The translations under genes and the position numbers were made by a program. Under the pieces are notes generated by a model. The model did no database searches. It saw nothing but the letters and a program-made list of their open reading frames with translations, and had not been told where the DNA came from. Source: Dermacentor variabilis (taxonomy: Eukaryota > Arthropoda > Arachnida > Ixodida > Ixodidae). Taken from it: a DNA stretch of 64,000 bases. The stretch lies in contig NC_134570.1 in assembly GCF_050947875.1 (NCBI RefSeq), positions 232,051,265-232,115,264 of the forward strand, in the 5' to 3' direction. Numbering within the stretch: position 1 is the stretch's first letter; the number at the start of each line of letters is the position of its first letter. This document shows positions 20,641 to 33,700 of this stretch, one piece after another.

Positions 20641-23600
20641 ACGTGAATGCTGTGTGCCTCAGTACTGCTTCTCTTTCCATTAATCAATGTTAATGGTTAA
20701 GAAAAAAACATTTCTAACAATTTACAACAACTATTAGGGATGGAAACATGGTTAGTTGCATGCAATGGTCATAAATATATACAGGGTGTCAACATTAACT
20801 ATCATGCATCAAGAGTGAAAGAAAAGAGCAATGCGTTACTCGAAGAAAACCCCGTGCATATTAATTACAGTACAGTGAAGTAGCTGCCAGTAATGTTTTT
20901 CGTTACTGAGGTTTTCTGAGGTGATTGTAATTATTAACTCGAGACGTACTATCCTAATTATCAAAGTGTCAGTGAGGAATTTGAAGACGCAGCCAAGGGA
21001 CGTCTAACTACAGTATTTTCGGCGACGTACCAATTGCATACTAAGTTTTTTCTGGCGATAAGTAAACCCCGCGAAATATGAAGAACACCACGTGACTGCG
21101 CACCACCCGGATAATAAAGCAGCGCCCCTCGAACAGGCTCTCTCTGAGTTATCCAGAACAAAATAACGAAATAAAGAAAAACATCGTGATCGAGCTGGTA
21201 CCCTATCTGCCGCGCCCCGGCCGAAGTAACACGTCGCGTGTGGTGTTGGTTGGAAACAAGCTGTGGCAGCTGTTGTCTTAGCGTAGATAAAATCCACGGA
21301 TGTTTTTTTTTTCTTGTTCTCCCACAATACCTATCATCACAATAGCTGATTGACGTCAGTGCAAAGGTTTAACGTGCGTGTTGTTTCGTCCTAGTCGCCA
21401 TGTGTTTCTTTTAATTAGCAGAAGGTAAACATGCTTCTTGCCTTGGGATCTGCAGCTCGTAACAAGAGGAAGGCCGCAGATATATGTGTATATATATCGG
21501 TCATGAAAGTGTGGCGGTAGACCAAACGCATCGACTATCGTTATCCTCAGAAATTATGGAAACTTCAGACAAACCGGCAGCTTCAAACAACAGCGGCGGA
21601 GGACTCCATCTTTGTGTCCTAGCCTACGCACAATTGTTCGAACATTCATGGCCTCAAACCCTCATACTAGCGTGCGGGCGTGGCCGCCCTGGTACCAATT
21701 TCCAAGTCATCAGTTTGGGCGATCCTGAATGATGACCTTTCACCCATACCATCTGGATCATCACCAATGGTTAGAAGATAGGGACCTGTAGAATCCTCTA
21801 GATTTCTCGAATTGGGTCCTCATAATGAAGCCAATTTTCGCAGAAACGCCCAGGTAAATTTACGCGAAGCACACTATTGGAGTGACTACAATGCACACTG
21901 GGTAAAGCGCAATCGGCACCAATACCGGTCGTCTTTCAATGTGGGGTGCGTTATTTACGCTGGTGCTATAATCCGACCCATCTTCTTCGATCATACACTG
22001 AACTGGACAGCGTTATGAGAACGAAATCCTAGAAGGAGTGGTTGATGAGCTTCTAAGCGAAGTCCCGCTGTCACATCTTCCTCTTCTGTGGTATCAGCAA
22101 GATACCAGCAAGCCAGCCAGATATCAGCAAGCCAGCACACAGCAGCAGCCGAGCACGAAACTGGCTGGATGCGACTTTTCGTGCGCAATAGATTGGAAGG
22201 CAAGGGCCTGTGAATTGGCCGGTTCGGTAACCTGTCCCCTCTCCGCTCCATTGATTTCTTTGGGGTTATGTGAAAGATTGTGCTTACAAGATGTAGACAG
22301 ACGTCAGATTACATCACAGCATTAATAACTGATGTCGGCCGCAGAATTCCGGCGTCGGTCATCAAGAAAACCACTAAAGATGTGATAAAACGGACAGAGT
22401 ACTGCGCAGCTCCAAAAGGAGACCTCTTCTAACACCTTCTCTAGGCTGGTGTTCAGCGGAACTTACGAATTCATCGATAATGAGGGCACACTGAAATATG
22501 ACGACTTTTTTTTGGGCAGACATCGTCATTGCCAGTTTGGTCCATTTAGAAGTGGTATATTTACTTTTGGAACGCATTGGTTTTGCCTTTTCTCTACACG
22601 TTGGTCGCTATTTATTTGACACGAACCTGCTTTTGCAGCACGTATACACTTTCATGAAAAATAAAATGGTCACTTTAATTCGACTTTGCTACAAGGCAAG
22701 TTTCTGGCCCGAAATATAGCTTCGCACGCATTCTTTCGATACGGTGCGAGCAATGCCGGGGTTTAGAAACATTCTGGGCCTATTACATTGCTTTTCGCAT
22801 TTCGTGGGTGACCACAGCGGCGCTTCGGCCGCGTTATCAAGGGCTTTTGCTTTCAATGTGATCAGTCGGCCTTGAGACACCGATAAAAAGTGTGACACAG
22901 AAATGAGAGGAAGGAATGGCTGCGAAGGATATGTTGGTGCTCCTTCGCACCATTATCAACGTGATGCGCTGTCTCTTCGGTTTGCGACAGGCAATGGAGT
23001 TGCTTTCAATCAGCTTATTTGAGGGTGCTGCTTTAGGACGCGAGTGGGAGGGCACTCACGTCGTATTTTTCGTACTTCGTGATGTTTCTTTGCCAGCCAG
23101 ACAAAAAATTACGCAATTAGTACGTCTCTGAAAACACCGCAGTTAGATGTCATTTTGGGGTGCCTAGAAAGGCCTCATTGACATTTTGAAAATTAGGACA
23201 GTACTTCTTGAGTTAGATAATTAATTGCAATTATTTATATAAATCTCAATAACGAAAGACTTACCGGCACCTACCACACTGTACTGTAAACCATATATAC
23301 TATGTTTTCTTCGTGTAACGAACTGTTCTTTCTTTAATGCATGATAACTGGGGCACAGTGTGTAATTCATTCAGCAACTTAAATGAGGCCTAGCCGGATT
23401 CACGCTAAATAGGAATCAACAGCAGTCATGCGCAGCAGCGCTTATACTTGGACACACAAAAGAGAGAGAGAGACTGCAGTTTTGCCGGAAAGGCGGAGCA
23501 GAAGCAGTATTAGTGATATCCAAGTATGTGACAATTACACGAAGGAAGATTGCACTGCCGAGAGGACTCAGGCTGCGAAATGGAACTGTCTCAAAAATAA

Positions 23601-23829
23601 CATACAGCGCGAAGGACAAGGACTGTGATAGACGACATACACAGCGCTGACTTCCAACAATATTGTATTGCGTTGCCACATCGTGCGTATATATACAAGA
23701 AGAGGCATGCGCAGAAAATGTACGACAGTCACATGGGGTGTTCTAACAGCAAGTCATTGAACTAAGAACATGATCACCTGAAAAAATAAAAAAAATATTA
23801 AAAAAAATTAAGCATTACGATTTCTATCT
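20641..23829. other. unassigned region
   Basis: No gene recognised; frames are all under about 110 codons. A TATACAGGGTGTCAACATTAAC motif at about 20779 resembles the start of a dispersed arthropod repeat, but its other end was not found. A short low-complexity stretch with repeated AGCAAGCCAGC words lies at 22095-22145. An A-rich run (23780-23815) precedes the Penelope-like fragment and may belong to its 3' side. Confidence 0.4.
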
Positions 23830-24471
23830 GTTTAGATACGAGACTTCGCCAGGGGTCAGCGCGATTGAGGGCGCACTAACGCAAATACTACCAAGTTTTC
23901 TGATGAAATCAGCTTCCACAATTTCCCGGGTGAGCTGAGAGCTGTGTCTCGCTAAAGCTTCAGTATCTTCAAAGAATGGCATGAAGGCGCAGTCCCGGCA
24001 ATGGATGCCCAAGTGGCCTTGTACAGTGCTGCGGACGTTGTTACAATGCTCTCTTAGTCGATCGTTTAAGCACCTGCCTGTCTGTCCTACATATTTACTG
24101 CCTCAAGACAGGGGAATTTGGTAGACTACATTCGTTGTGCACGTCACAAACCGTTTTCTGTGCCCGACAGAACAACAACTCTGATGCGATTTAGGTGCGT
24201 TTACACGCTTACAGAGCCTTGCCAATTTTTCCGGGCCTGAGAAAACGACTTTGATTCCTGCACGCTGCCCAATTTTCTCTAGCCTATGGGATACATCATG
24301 CACATATGGCAGCATTGCAAACCTGCGTCTTTCAGCCCGCTGGTTCCCTGATTGAGTGGGATCATCACGTTTTGTGCGCCTCAGAAGCTGTTCCGCTATG
24401 GCTGAAATTACGGACAAAGGGTAACCAGCCCCAGAAAGGCGATCAACCTGAGCAGCAAGACTATGTTGCAT
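23830..24471 (-). pseudogene. Penelope-like retroelement fragment with GIY-YIG endonuclease
   Basis: On the minus strand one frame runs from about 24471 to 23830 with a single internal TGA at about 24108. It reads a basic, arginine-rich RT-thumb-like segment, then NVVYQIPLS, the TGA, and KYVGQTGRCLNDRLREH. A Cys/His segment (HLGIHCRDC) and ARHSSQLTREIVEAD follow. VVY...KYVGQT...R is the catalytic signature of the GIY-YIG nuclease that sits C-terminal to RT in Penelope-like elements and nicks target DNA. The RT core is missing (5' truncation). No LTR-like end was recognised. Confidence 0.75.
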
Positions 24472-24479
24472 TTGGTACG

Positions 24480-25042
24480 ACTGATACGACTAATATATGA
24501 CACGACTAATACTCATCACTTATGATAGGACTCATGATACTCAGTCGTATCATGACTCACGACTCATGATACGACTAACAAAAATCGGGCCCCTCGGTTA
24601 ACCCCCTTTCTTCTCGTTTATTACATAACGAGGGTCTCGAATCCGGCAACATTGATGCCTTCAGGTAGCATATGTGGGTTTATTGACCAGTTCCCTTCAC
24701 CCAAGAAGATCACGTTCTCATGACGCCTGCGGCAAAAACGACGTTCCACGTCCGCCGCCAAGGTCTGTGAGTGGTGGCGCTGGCTAACACTCCCAGGGTT
24801 CTACTAGTACACATAAATACCCAAGAAAGTAGATGGGGAAACGCCGCCGCGGTAGCTCAATTGGTAGAGCATCGCACGAGAAATGCGAAGGTTGTGGGTT
24901 CGGCTCCCACCTGCGGCATGTTGTTTTTTTCATCCACTTTAATTTCCGCTAATTTATCGTTTCTTTATTTAATTTATTCAGCACAACTAATCTCCCCTAT
25001 GTTGTCCTTGGTGTCAGTGTTTGTTGGCTTCTCATGATATGA
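24480..25042 (+). repeat. dispersed repeat with tRNA-like core and related sequence at both ends
   Basis: The unit from about 24567 starts TCATGATACGACTAAC...GGGCCCCTCGG and ends ...GGCTTCTCATGATATGAC, so the same CATGATAYGAC word stands at both ends. In the middle lies a tRNA-like sequence (24846-24918). I recall this repeat as common and sometimes tandem in tick genomes. The 24480-24576 stretch in front has several degenerate TACGACT words, including a perfect inverted repeat AGTCGTATCATGA / TCATGATACGACT (24543-24555, 24564-24576). Confidence 0.65.
24846..24918 (+). other. tRNA-like sequence with Pol III box A and box B
   Basis: The 73-nt cloverleaf folds with a 7-bp acceptor (GCCGCGG / CTGCGGC, one G-T), a 4-bp D stem (GCTC/GAGC), a 5-bp anticodon stem (TCGCA/TGCGA) and a 5-bp T stem (GTGGG/CCCAC, loop TTCGGCT). 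Box A (TAGCTCAATTGG) and box B (GGTTCGGCTCC) are recognisable. The anticodon loop is CGAGAAA, so position 33 is G instead of the universal T, and the copy sits inside a dispersed repeat. It is therefore called a tRNA-derived repeat core rather than a working tRNA gene. Confidence 0.7.
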
Positions 25043-25055
25043 CTATATATATACA

Positions 25056-25178
25056 TAGAAGCGAAGGTGCACACTTACGACAAGTGCATCTTTAATGGTT
25101 TTAACGTTGCGGCCGTGCCACGGCCTCAACGTTAAAACCATTAAAGATGCAATTCTTGTCGTAAGTGTGCACTTTCGT

Positions 25179-25183
<5 letters not shown>
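25056..25183. repeat. 128-bp near-perfect palindrome
   Basis: The left arm (TAGAAGCGAAGGTGCACACTTACGACAAG...) and the right arm are reverse complements over about 62-65 bp. They differ by two substitutions near the tips, a 3-nt indel and one base at the centre, with almost no loop (CGGCCGTGCCACGGCC region). It sits between two AT tracts. It could be a fold-back element, or a MITE consisting only of its ends. Confidence 0.85.

Positions 25184-25260
<77 letters not shown>
25184..25260. repeat. (AT)n microsatellite, left of Gypsy-1
   Basis: Pure TA/AT dinucleotide repeat of about 77 bp ending at the Gypsy-1 LTR. It was probably one tract with the (AT)n runs at 30471 and 35640 before insertion of the two gypsy elements. 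Confidence 0.95.
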
Positions 25261-25265
<5 letters not shown>

Positions 25266-25401
25266 CGTCCAAGCGCGTGTAAAAGGGACGCGGGAATCAA
25301 GAGGAGAACGAAGACTATGCAGCGGCCATTCCTGTTGTTCGTAGCCTGCCGTTCCTGCTCTCGCACGCCGAAATAAACCCCTTTTCCCCGTGCTTGTAAC
25401 A
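25261..25401 (+). repeat. Gypsy-1 5' LTR
   Basis: 141 bp, TGTTGCGTCC...CTTGTAACA, with AATAAA near 25372 as the likely polyadenylation signal. Paired with 30319-30470. Confidence 0.9.
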
Positions 25402-25499
25402 AATTGGTGGTCGGTGCGGGGTACACCTCGTAACCACGGAGCCTACGCTGCTACAACTTCGCTGAAGCTGTCGACTTGCCGGACTTCCGCCACCCTCAC

Positions 25500-26803
25500 C
25501 TAACATGCCTGAATACGCCTGCCAGATTCTCGAAGGTTCTGACGCGGCTTCAAGGCCAGCACCTGGCGTTCCGTGGCAATACTAGCGGGTGCCACTCACT
25601 TTCGGAGGAAAAGCCGGTAAAGATGTCGACAAGTGGCTCACGAACTACCGAAGGGGGAGCCGATCTAACGGTTGGAACGCCACCGCACAGTTATCCTATG
25701 TTGTGTTTTCCCTTACCGACACAGCGCTTGTCTGGTATGAGAATCACGAAGACACGCCCACTTCATGGGAGGTTTTCGTAGTGGAGCTCAGAGCGTGTTT
25801 TGGAGACTCTAGCGCAAAAAAGAAACGCGCTGAACAGACGCTTTCGCAAAGAGGTCAGATTCCCGGCGATGCCTGTAACAATTATATCGGAGAAGTTATG
25901 AAACTGTGTAAAATAGTCAACTCTCATATTTCTGAAGATGACTAAGTTGGACATTTGTTGAAAGGAATAGTCGAAGACGTCTACAATTTTTTGAACGGCA
26001 AGGAAAGCCTGAATTCCGTGTCTGACAACATTCGCCACTGCAGGACCTTTGAGACGCTGAAGATGCGACGGATAATACCAAAGTTTGGTCGCCTGGCTAA
26101 TGTCAATAACATGGCAAGTGTATAGCCGAGTTTGTGTGTTGACCTTCCATCAACAATACGGCAGATTGTTCGCGAAGAGTTGTTCCATTGGGAAGAGATG
26201 TACCATTGCACACCCGGCATCGCTGGTGCGTACTTACCACACGGGATGAGATACACGGCCGTTTCGACCGCATGTCAACCCATGGTTCATTCAGCGACCG
26301 TCGAGTATAGGTCTACCCCAAAGCGAGAGGCACCATAAGCTATCAAGATCATGACTACGACCAACGCCCTCGCCGCACGCACGCCTCCCGGTCGCCGATG
26401 CCTAGCCGCGATGAATGGGACCCACCTGCTGGCTATGCAGGCGACAGCAACATGCGTGACTACATGGAAGAACATCGAAATTTGCGGCATCTGCCGGTGT
26501 TTCCAATGCACCGTGGCGGACCACATAGCGAGATATTGCAATCGTCGCCCAACAACGTGGAATCGTCGATCGGGGTCTTCAACAAGGACCACACCTCCTA
26601 CGAGGACAACTCGACAGCCATACACCACCTCTTGGTCAGCTGGCGTCCCTCCTGGCAACGATTACTGGCAGAGAAGCTTCCGGAGCCGCTCGCCAGCATC
26701 TGATAAGAGTTTGACGCCACCGCCAACTTCTCGTGCACCGCGTTTACGTCAATCTCCATCGCCAGTGCACCGCTCCGCCTCGCCTTCACAACCGGAAAAC
26801 TAG
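25500..26803 (+). pseudogene. Gypsy-1 gag (capsid/nucleocapsid), frameshifted
   Basis: The capsid region reads TFGGKAGKDVDKWLTNYRR, then ALVWYENHEDTPTSWEVFVV, the typical gypsy gag core, and stops at 25943-25945. A nucleocapsid knuckle CFQCTVADHIARYC (CX2CX4HX4C) is read in another frame at about 26498-26539, followed by an S/P/R-rich tail ending at 26803. At least two frameshifts and stops (for example after HISEDD) separate the blocks. Gag would package the element RNA into virus-like particles. This copy cannot make a full one. Confidence 0.8.
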
Positions 26804-26849
26804 CTAGCGCGGCCGATGGGGGTGAGGTCGCTCGACACGTGCTATCGAC

Positions 26850-29800
26850 AGAAATGCCCGCTGCAGTTGCTATGATTAATAACAAAGTGCATGTACTTGT
26901 TGATAGTGTTTCTACAATGACTTTAGTGGATACCGGAGCAACTGTATCCGTAATGAGTCTCGGTTTTAGAGGTCGGTTGGGGCGCAAAGTTGTATTTCCG
27001 TGGGATTATGTGGAGTGAGTGGCGAGTCGTTGCGCCCTGTTTGTGTGTACAGTGCTGAAGTATCCTTGGCTGGTGGAGTTTTCACGACGGAGTTTGTAGT
27101 TATTCCGCGAACGACGCACGAAGTGATTTTGGGCTTCCACTTTTTGCGGCAGTGTGGTGCGACCGTTGATTGTCGCACGGGGGAAGTTTCCGTCGATGGC
27201 CATGTTTCGTCCGGGCTCTTAGAGGAGACTTGCAGTCAAGGTGAACTTTGTGTGTCTGCAGATACTGTTGTGCCTGCGTCCACCTCTGTGTGCGTGCCAG
27301 TTGTATGTCGCGGTAAAGTTCCAGACAGTTTCGATGCCTCCGTAGAGCCAATGCATCTAAATTGTGTGAAGAAGAACGTTTTTGTCCCTCATTGTGTGGT
27401 ATCCATCGGCAACGGGCGTGCTGGCTTGTGGACGGCCAACTGCTCGGCAGAACCCGTCCTGCTTCCAGACGACTTGAAACTCGCCTACTTTACAGAATGG
27501 ACGTCTTCGTCCCTTGCCGTACTAACAGACCCGCCGTGCGAACCTGCTGACCTTCGCCACGTCTCAGATAAAAAGATTCTGTCTATGATAAACAAGTCGC
27601 TCAGCACAAGGGAGCGCCAAACCTTGTTGGATACGCTTTCTAAGCATCTGTCAGTGTTTGACTTTGCGCACCCGGACAAAGCGTTCTCGATTCCCGAGTC
27701 ACGAACGCGCCATACTATCGATACGGGATCTGCGCGCCCGATCAGGCAAAGCCTTATCGGTTGTCGCCTAACGAGCGCAAGATAATGGAGGAACAATTGA
27801 GTGAGATGATGAAAAATGGGATAATACAAGGGTCCTCGAGTCCTTGGGCAACTCCGGTCATACTCGTCACAAATAAAGATGGTAACTGGAGATTTTGCGT
27901 CGATTATCGAAGAATAAACGCCGTGACTAAGAAAAGGATGTCTACTCGCTGCCCCGGATTGATGATGCAATTGATTGCCTTCATTCGGCCCCTTATTTTT
28001 CTTCAGTGGACATGCGCTCAGGATATTGGCAAATCCCGGAACACCCGGCAGACCAGGAGAAAACAGCCTTCATAACCTCGGATGCATTATTCGAATGCAA
28101 TGTGGTGCCTTTGGGTTGTGCAACGCTCCAGCAGCCTTTGAAAGGTTCATGGACACCATTTTGCGTGGGTTAAAATGGAACATCTGTATGTGCTATCGTG
28201 ACCAGGTTGTTATATTCGGGCCCACATTCAAAGAGCACAATACGTGCCTGGATATTGTCCTCGACTGCATCAAAAACGCCGGCCTGGTTCTGAACTGCAA
28301 GAAGTGTAACTTTGGCGACCGTCAAACCCTTGTGCTGGGTCATCTTGTTGACAAAGATGGTATCCGGCCTGATCCCCTCAAGACAGAAGCTGTTGAGGCG
28401 TTCAGCGCACCGCAGTCAGTGAAGCAACTTCGTAGTTTTCTGGGTCTTTGTTCTTACTTTCGCCGATTTATTCCTGGTTTTGCTGACGTCACTTATCCTC
28501 TGACAAATCTGCTACATAAAGACGCACAATTTGAGTGGACACCCGAGTGCCAGTCTGCATTTTGTCAGTTGAAGTTCCTGCTGACCTCCCGACCTATCAT
28601 TCGGCACTTCAATCCTACTGCGCCGACAGAAATCCACACAGATGCTAGCGGCGTCGGTCTCGGTGCCGTCTTGGTCCAACGTTATGACGACCGTCAGTAC
28701 GTGATTGCTTATGCAAGCCGCTCATTAAGCAAACCTGAACGAAATTACACGGTGACAGAGCAAGAATGCCTCGCTGTAATCTTTGCAGTTCAGCGATTTC
28801 GCTCGTACTTGTACGGACGCCCATTCCTAGTCGTCACAGACCATCATTCCCTGTGCTTGCTCGTGAACCTTTGCGACCCTTGTGGTCGCCTTGCACGCTG
28901 GGCTTTGAGGTTGCAGGAATATAACTTCACTGTTACCTGCAAGAGTGGCCGAAAACACGCTGACGCAGACTGCCTTTCCCGTATGCCGCGTACCACGACG
29001 GATTGCGACGCAGACGATTTTGATCATCTCGTCGCTTCTGTGACATCCGCTTTTCCAGATATCGATGCGTTCAAAGCAGAACAACGGACAGACACCAAAT
29101 TGGAGCCACTCTTCACTTCTGCCCATTCAAGTGCAACAATCAGCTACTGTCTACGTGACGCGCTCCTGTACAAAAGGAACTACTCAAGCACGGGTGCACG
29201 CTTCCTTCTAGTGGTGCCGTAGCGTCTCCGGCCAGCAATTCTTCAGACTATGCACGATGACCCTACCTCCGGTCACTTAGGCACTGTGCGCACCCTTTAT
29301 CGCATTCAAGAATGCTTTTCCTGGCCCCGGATGCGACATTCGGTTGAGTTGTATGTCGCCAGCTGCATACAGTGCCAACGTCGGAAACGCCCAACCATTG
29401 CCCCATCTGGTCTCCTTCAACCTGTGCCGCCTCCCAGCTCACCCCTTCGGCAAGTTGGAATTGATTTGTTAGGCCCTTTACCAAAGTCATCTAAGGGGAA
29501 CCGCTGGACAATTGTCTGCGCCGACTGTTTCACGCGCTATTGCGAGACGGCGGCTATACCAACAGCCACCGCCACCAAAGTATCGCTCTTCTTACTTCAC
29601 GCTATTGTTCTACGACATGTACCACCTGGAGTTACCATAAGCGACCGGGGAAGTCAATTCACAGCGGATATCGTGGAAGAGTTTGTGCGCTTATGTAATT
29701 CGCACCTCTGGCACTCGACGCCCTATCATCCGCAAGCGAACGGGCTCACTGAGCGCACTAATCGAACACTCACAAATATGCTTTCCATGTATGTTGCGTC

Positions 29801-30212
29801 CGATCACAAGAATTGGGATGAAGTTCTACCGTTTATTACTTACGCCTACAACACCGCCAAGCACGAGACAACCGGCTACAGCCCCTTCTTCCTTATATAT
29901 GCTCGGCCACCCCGGTATACGCTCGACACTGTCCTCCCTTTTTACCACCACGACAATCCTACGGTCGCCGATAGGCTATGCCTCGCTGAAGAGGCTCGGA
30001 GACTTGCGCGACTGCGGACTTTGGCATCACAAGAAAACTCCAAAGCCCGCTACGACGCACGACATCGGCCTGTTACATATCACCCTGGTGATCTCGTTTG
30101 GCTTTGGACTCCTACAAGGACGTGCGGTTTGTGCCAAAAGCTGCTGGCAAACTACGATGGACCATATATTGTTATCAACAAAGTCAGCGAAGCGCCTCAC
30201 GAACACTGGTAG
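26850..30212 (+). pseudogene. Gypsy-1 pol: protease, RT, RNase H, integrase; inactive
   Basis: The protease active site LVDTGATVSVMS is at about 26928-26963, and the VILGFHFL flap region follows a frameshift at about 27120. RT begins PNERKIMEEQL; its catalytic Y-x-D-D is replaced by Y-R-D-Q at 28194-28205, which removes a metal-binding aspartate. RNase H keeps TDASG, TEQECLA and VTDHHS. A TAG at 29221-29223 ends that frame. The integrase frame (29250-30212) has the HHCC finger (SGHLGT ... CIQCQ) and the D, D, E residues in IDLLGP, SDRGSQF and LTERTNRTL. Other frameshifts lie near 27000 and 27960. Confidence 0.88.
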
Positions 30213-30318
30213 ACGTTCTGCTAGGACACAAGTCGCGCATGTCGCACGGTTGAAATCATGCACGCCACGACAAGCAAGTTGACTCGCCCAGTGGGCTTAG
30301 TCTGCGAGGAGAGGTATA

Positions 30319-30724
<406 letters not shown>

Positions 30725-30747
30725 TCACCACCGTCGGAAACAGCACC

Positions 30748-33700
30748 TCATTGGTGCGACTCATCTGTCCGAGAGAGGTAAGGTTTGAGACGGCTGACGT
30801 GGATGATGTCAGAGAGAGGTGAAGGCACCGTGGCATCCAGCGGAGACACTTCATATGTGACAGGGGTCACGTTGCGAAGGATGCGGTAAGGGTCATAGTA
30901 TCGCGAGAGGAATTTCTCCGAAAGACCAACACGCCGAGTTGGATACCAAACTAGCACAATAGCACCTGGTTCATAATGCACGTCGTGATGGCGCTGGTCG
31001 CAACGGCACTTCTGGCGTGTCTGTGAAGCAGAAAGGCGAATGCGGGCAATCTGGTGTGCTTGGGTCGCTGTGGTCATGACATCCAGAGCGTACTCTGTCG
31101 GCGAGACGAGCGTGGTCGAGAGGAGTGTCTCGAAAGGCAAAGTTGGTTCACGGCCGAAGAGGAGATAGAAGGGGGAATAGCCTGCTGTGTCGTGGCGCGA
31201 GGAATTGTAGGCGAACGTGACAAATGGTAGAGCAATGTCCCAGTCGCGATGATGGGAGGAAACATACATTGCTAGCATGTCAGTTAGTGTGCGGTTCAGG
31301 CGTTCGGTAAGACCGTTAGTTTGAGGATGGTAAGCGGTAGTAAGTTTGTGTTTACATAATCGACGTAGGTCGTCTATGACTTTGGAAAGAAAGTATCTGC
31401 CGCGATCGGTGAGAAGTTGACGAGGTGCACCGTGGTGCAAGATAACGTCGTGAAGCAAGAAATCAACGACGTCTGTAGCGCAGCTGGTCGGTAGGGCTCT
31501 AGTAATGGCATAGCGAGTTGTATAGTCCGTAGCGACGGCAATCCACCTATTTCCGTCATTCGATATAACGAATGGTCCGAGAAGATCAACGCCAACGCGA
31601 AAAAAAAGGGTCGGCCGGTGTATCCAATGGCTGCAGCAATCCGGCAGGACGCACAGCTGGTCTTTTCCGGCATTGACACGACTCACACGCGGCAACATAG
31701 CGCCGAACGGAGCGGTTGAGACGGGGCCAGAAAAACCGTCGCCGAATTCGGTCATAGGTCCGCGTAACGCCAAGGTGTCCAGCGATGGGAACGTCGTGCA
31801 GTTGCTGCAGTACAGTCTGCCGCAGATGAGACGGAATGACGGTTAGGAGCTTGAGCCCATCGGAGTGCATGTTGCGGCGATACAGGATGCCATTTTGTAG
31901 TACGAGCATGTGAAGGGATGGGTCAGACGGATCAGAGAGGAGGCGTTCGATAATGGGGCGTAACGACTCATCACGTTGTTGTTGAGCGCCAATGTCTTGC
32001 AAGGCAGAGAGCCAAAGAACGCAGATCAGTGCAACATCCACTAAAACATCGACGGGATGACGAGACAGGCAGTCGGCGTCCTGATGTAGACGACCCGACT
32101 TGTAGACCACAGGGTATGTGTATTCCTGCAGCCGTAGGGCCCAGCGACCGAGGCGTCCGGTGGGATCCTTAAGGGAGAAAGCCAACAAAGGGCGTAGTGG
32201 TCGGTTGTAACTGTAAATGGCCGACCATATATATAGGGTCTGAACTTGCCCACCGCCCAAATGAGGGCGAGACACTCGCGCTCAGAAGTCGAGTAATTGC
32301 GCTCTGCGGGAGAGAGGAGGCGGCTGGCGTAGGCGATGACGCGGTCGTGCCCACATTGGCGTTGAGCTAAAAATGCGCCGATGGCGTAGCCACTAGCGTC
32401 AGTGCGGATTTCTGTCGGAGCGGAGGCGTCAAATAGGGCGAGAACAGAAGGTGTGGTGAGCAGCGTGATGAGCTGCGAGAAAGCAGACGCTTGTTCAGAG
32501 CCCCAACAGAAAGGAACGTCTTTTTTCAGGAGGTCAGTCAGGGGACGGGCAACATGGCGAAATTTTCCACAAACCTGCGGAAGTACGAGCAAAGGCCAAT
32601 AAACCAATAAAGCTGCGAACATCTTTGGCACAAGTTGGTACTGGGAAATTCTGCACAGCATGAACTTTAGCGGGGTTGCGGCGAATGCCTGACGAATCGA
32701 CGAGGTGTCCTAACATGGTTATTTGGCGGTGACCGAAGTGGCACTTGGACGAGTTGAGCTGCAAGCCAGCGGTGCGAAAAACAGAAAGAACAGATGAAAG
32801 TCTTTCAAGGTGAGTCGCAAAAGCTGAAGAGAATACGATGACGTCATCCTAGTAGCACAAACAGGTGGACCATTTCAAACCACGCAAGAGCATGTCCATC
32901 ATCCGTTCAAAGGTCGCCGGGGCATTGCACAAGCCAAAAGGCATTACCCGGAACTGATATAGGCCGTCGGGTGTGACGAATGCGGTCTTTTCACGGTCCA
33001 TCTCATCCACGGCAATTTGCCAATATCCAAAGCGAAGGTCTATAGATGACAAATAAGTGGCACCGTGGAGACAATCCCGAGCATCGTCAATGCGGGGAAG
33101 TGGATATACATCTTTCTTGGTGATCGTGTTTAGATGACGATAGTCAACGCTGAATCGCCAGCTGTTATCCTTCTTTTTGACGAGAACAACAGGGGACGCC
33201 CACGGGCTGGAAGAGCGTTCAATAATCCCTTTGGCAAGCATCTTGTCAACGTCGCTCTGGATAACGTGTCGCTCAGAAGGCGACAACCGGTATGGGCGTC
33301 GGCGAACAGGTGCTGCATCGCCGGTATTTATACGATGCTTCACGACCGTAGTTTGACACAAAGGGCGATCGTTCAGGTCGAAAATGTCGGAGTAGGACTC
33401 GAGGAGGCAACGCAGCTCTGCGGCTTGTTTGGTCGAGAGGTCCGGTGCAACAATCTTTGCGGAGAATGATCAACGGCGGAGAATCAGCATTGGTTGAAGA
33501 CGGCGCAACAGATAGAGCGGAAATGTGGCACTCGTGCGTCGGTGACAACGTGGCAAGGGACATGCCTCGAGGAACTACTTGTGGGCACTGTCCGAAATTT
33601 AGGATGAGAAGACATGTCTGATTGTCCGCAACAGAAACGATGGTGTGTGGGAAGGAGACATTGTAACACAGCAGGACTGAAGTCACGGGAGTAAGGACGT

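Noticed and set aside
24846..24918. Functional nuclear tRNA gene (apparent anticodon AGA)
   Set aside because: Good cloverleaf, but G instead of T at position 33, no long variable arm as needed for Ser, and it lies inside a dispersed repeat.
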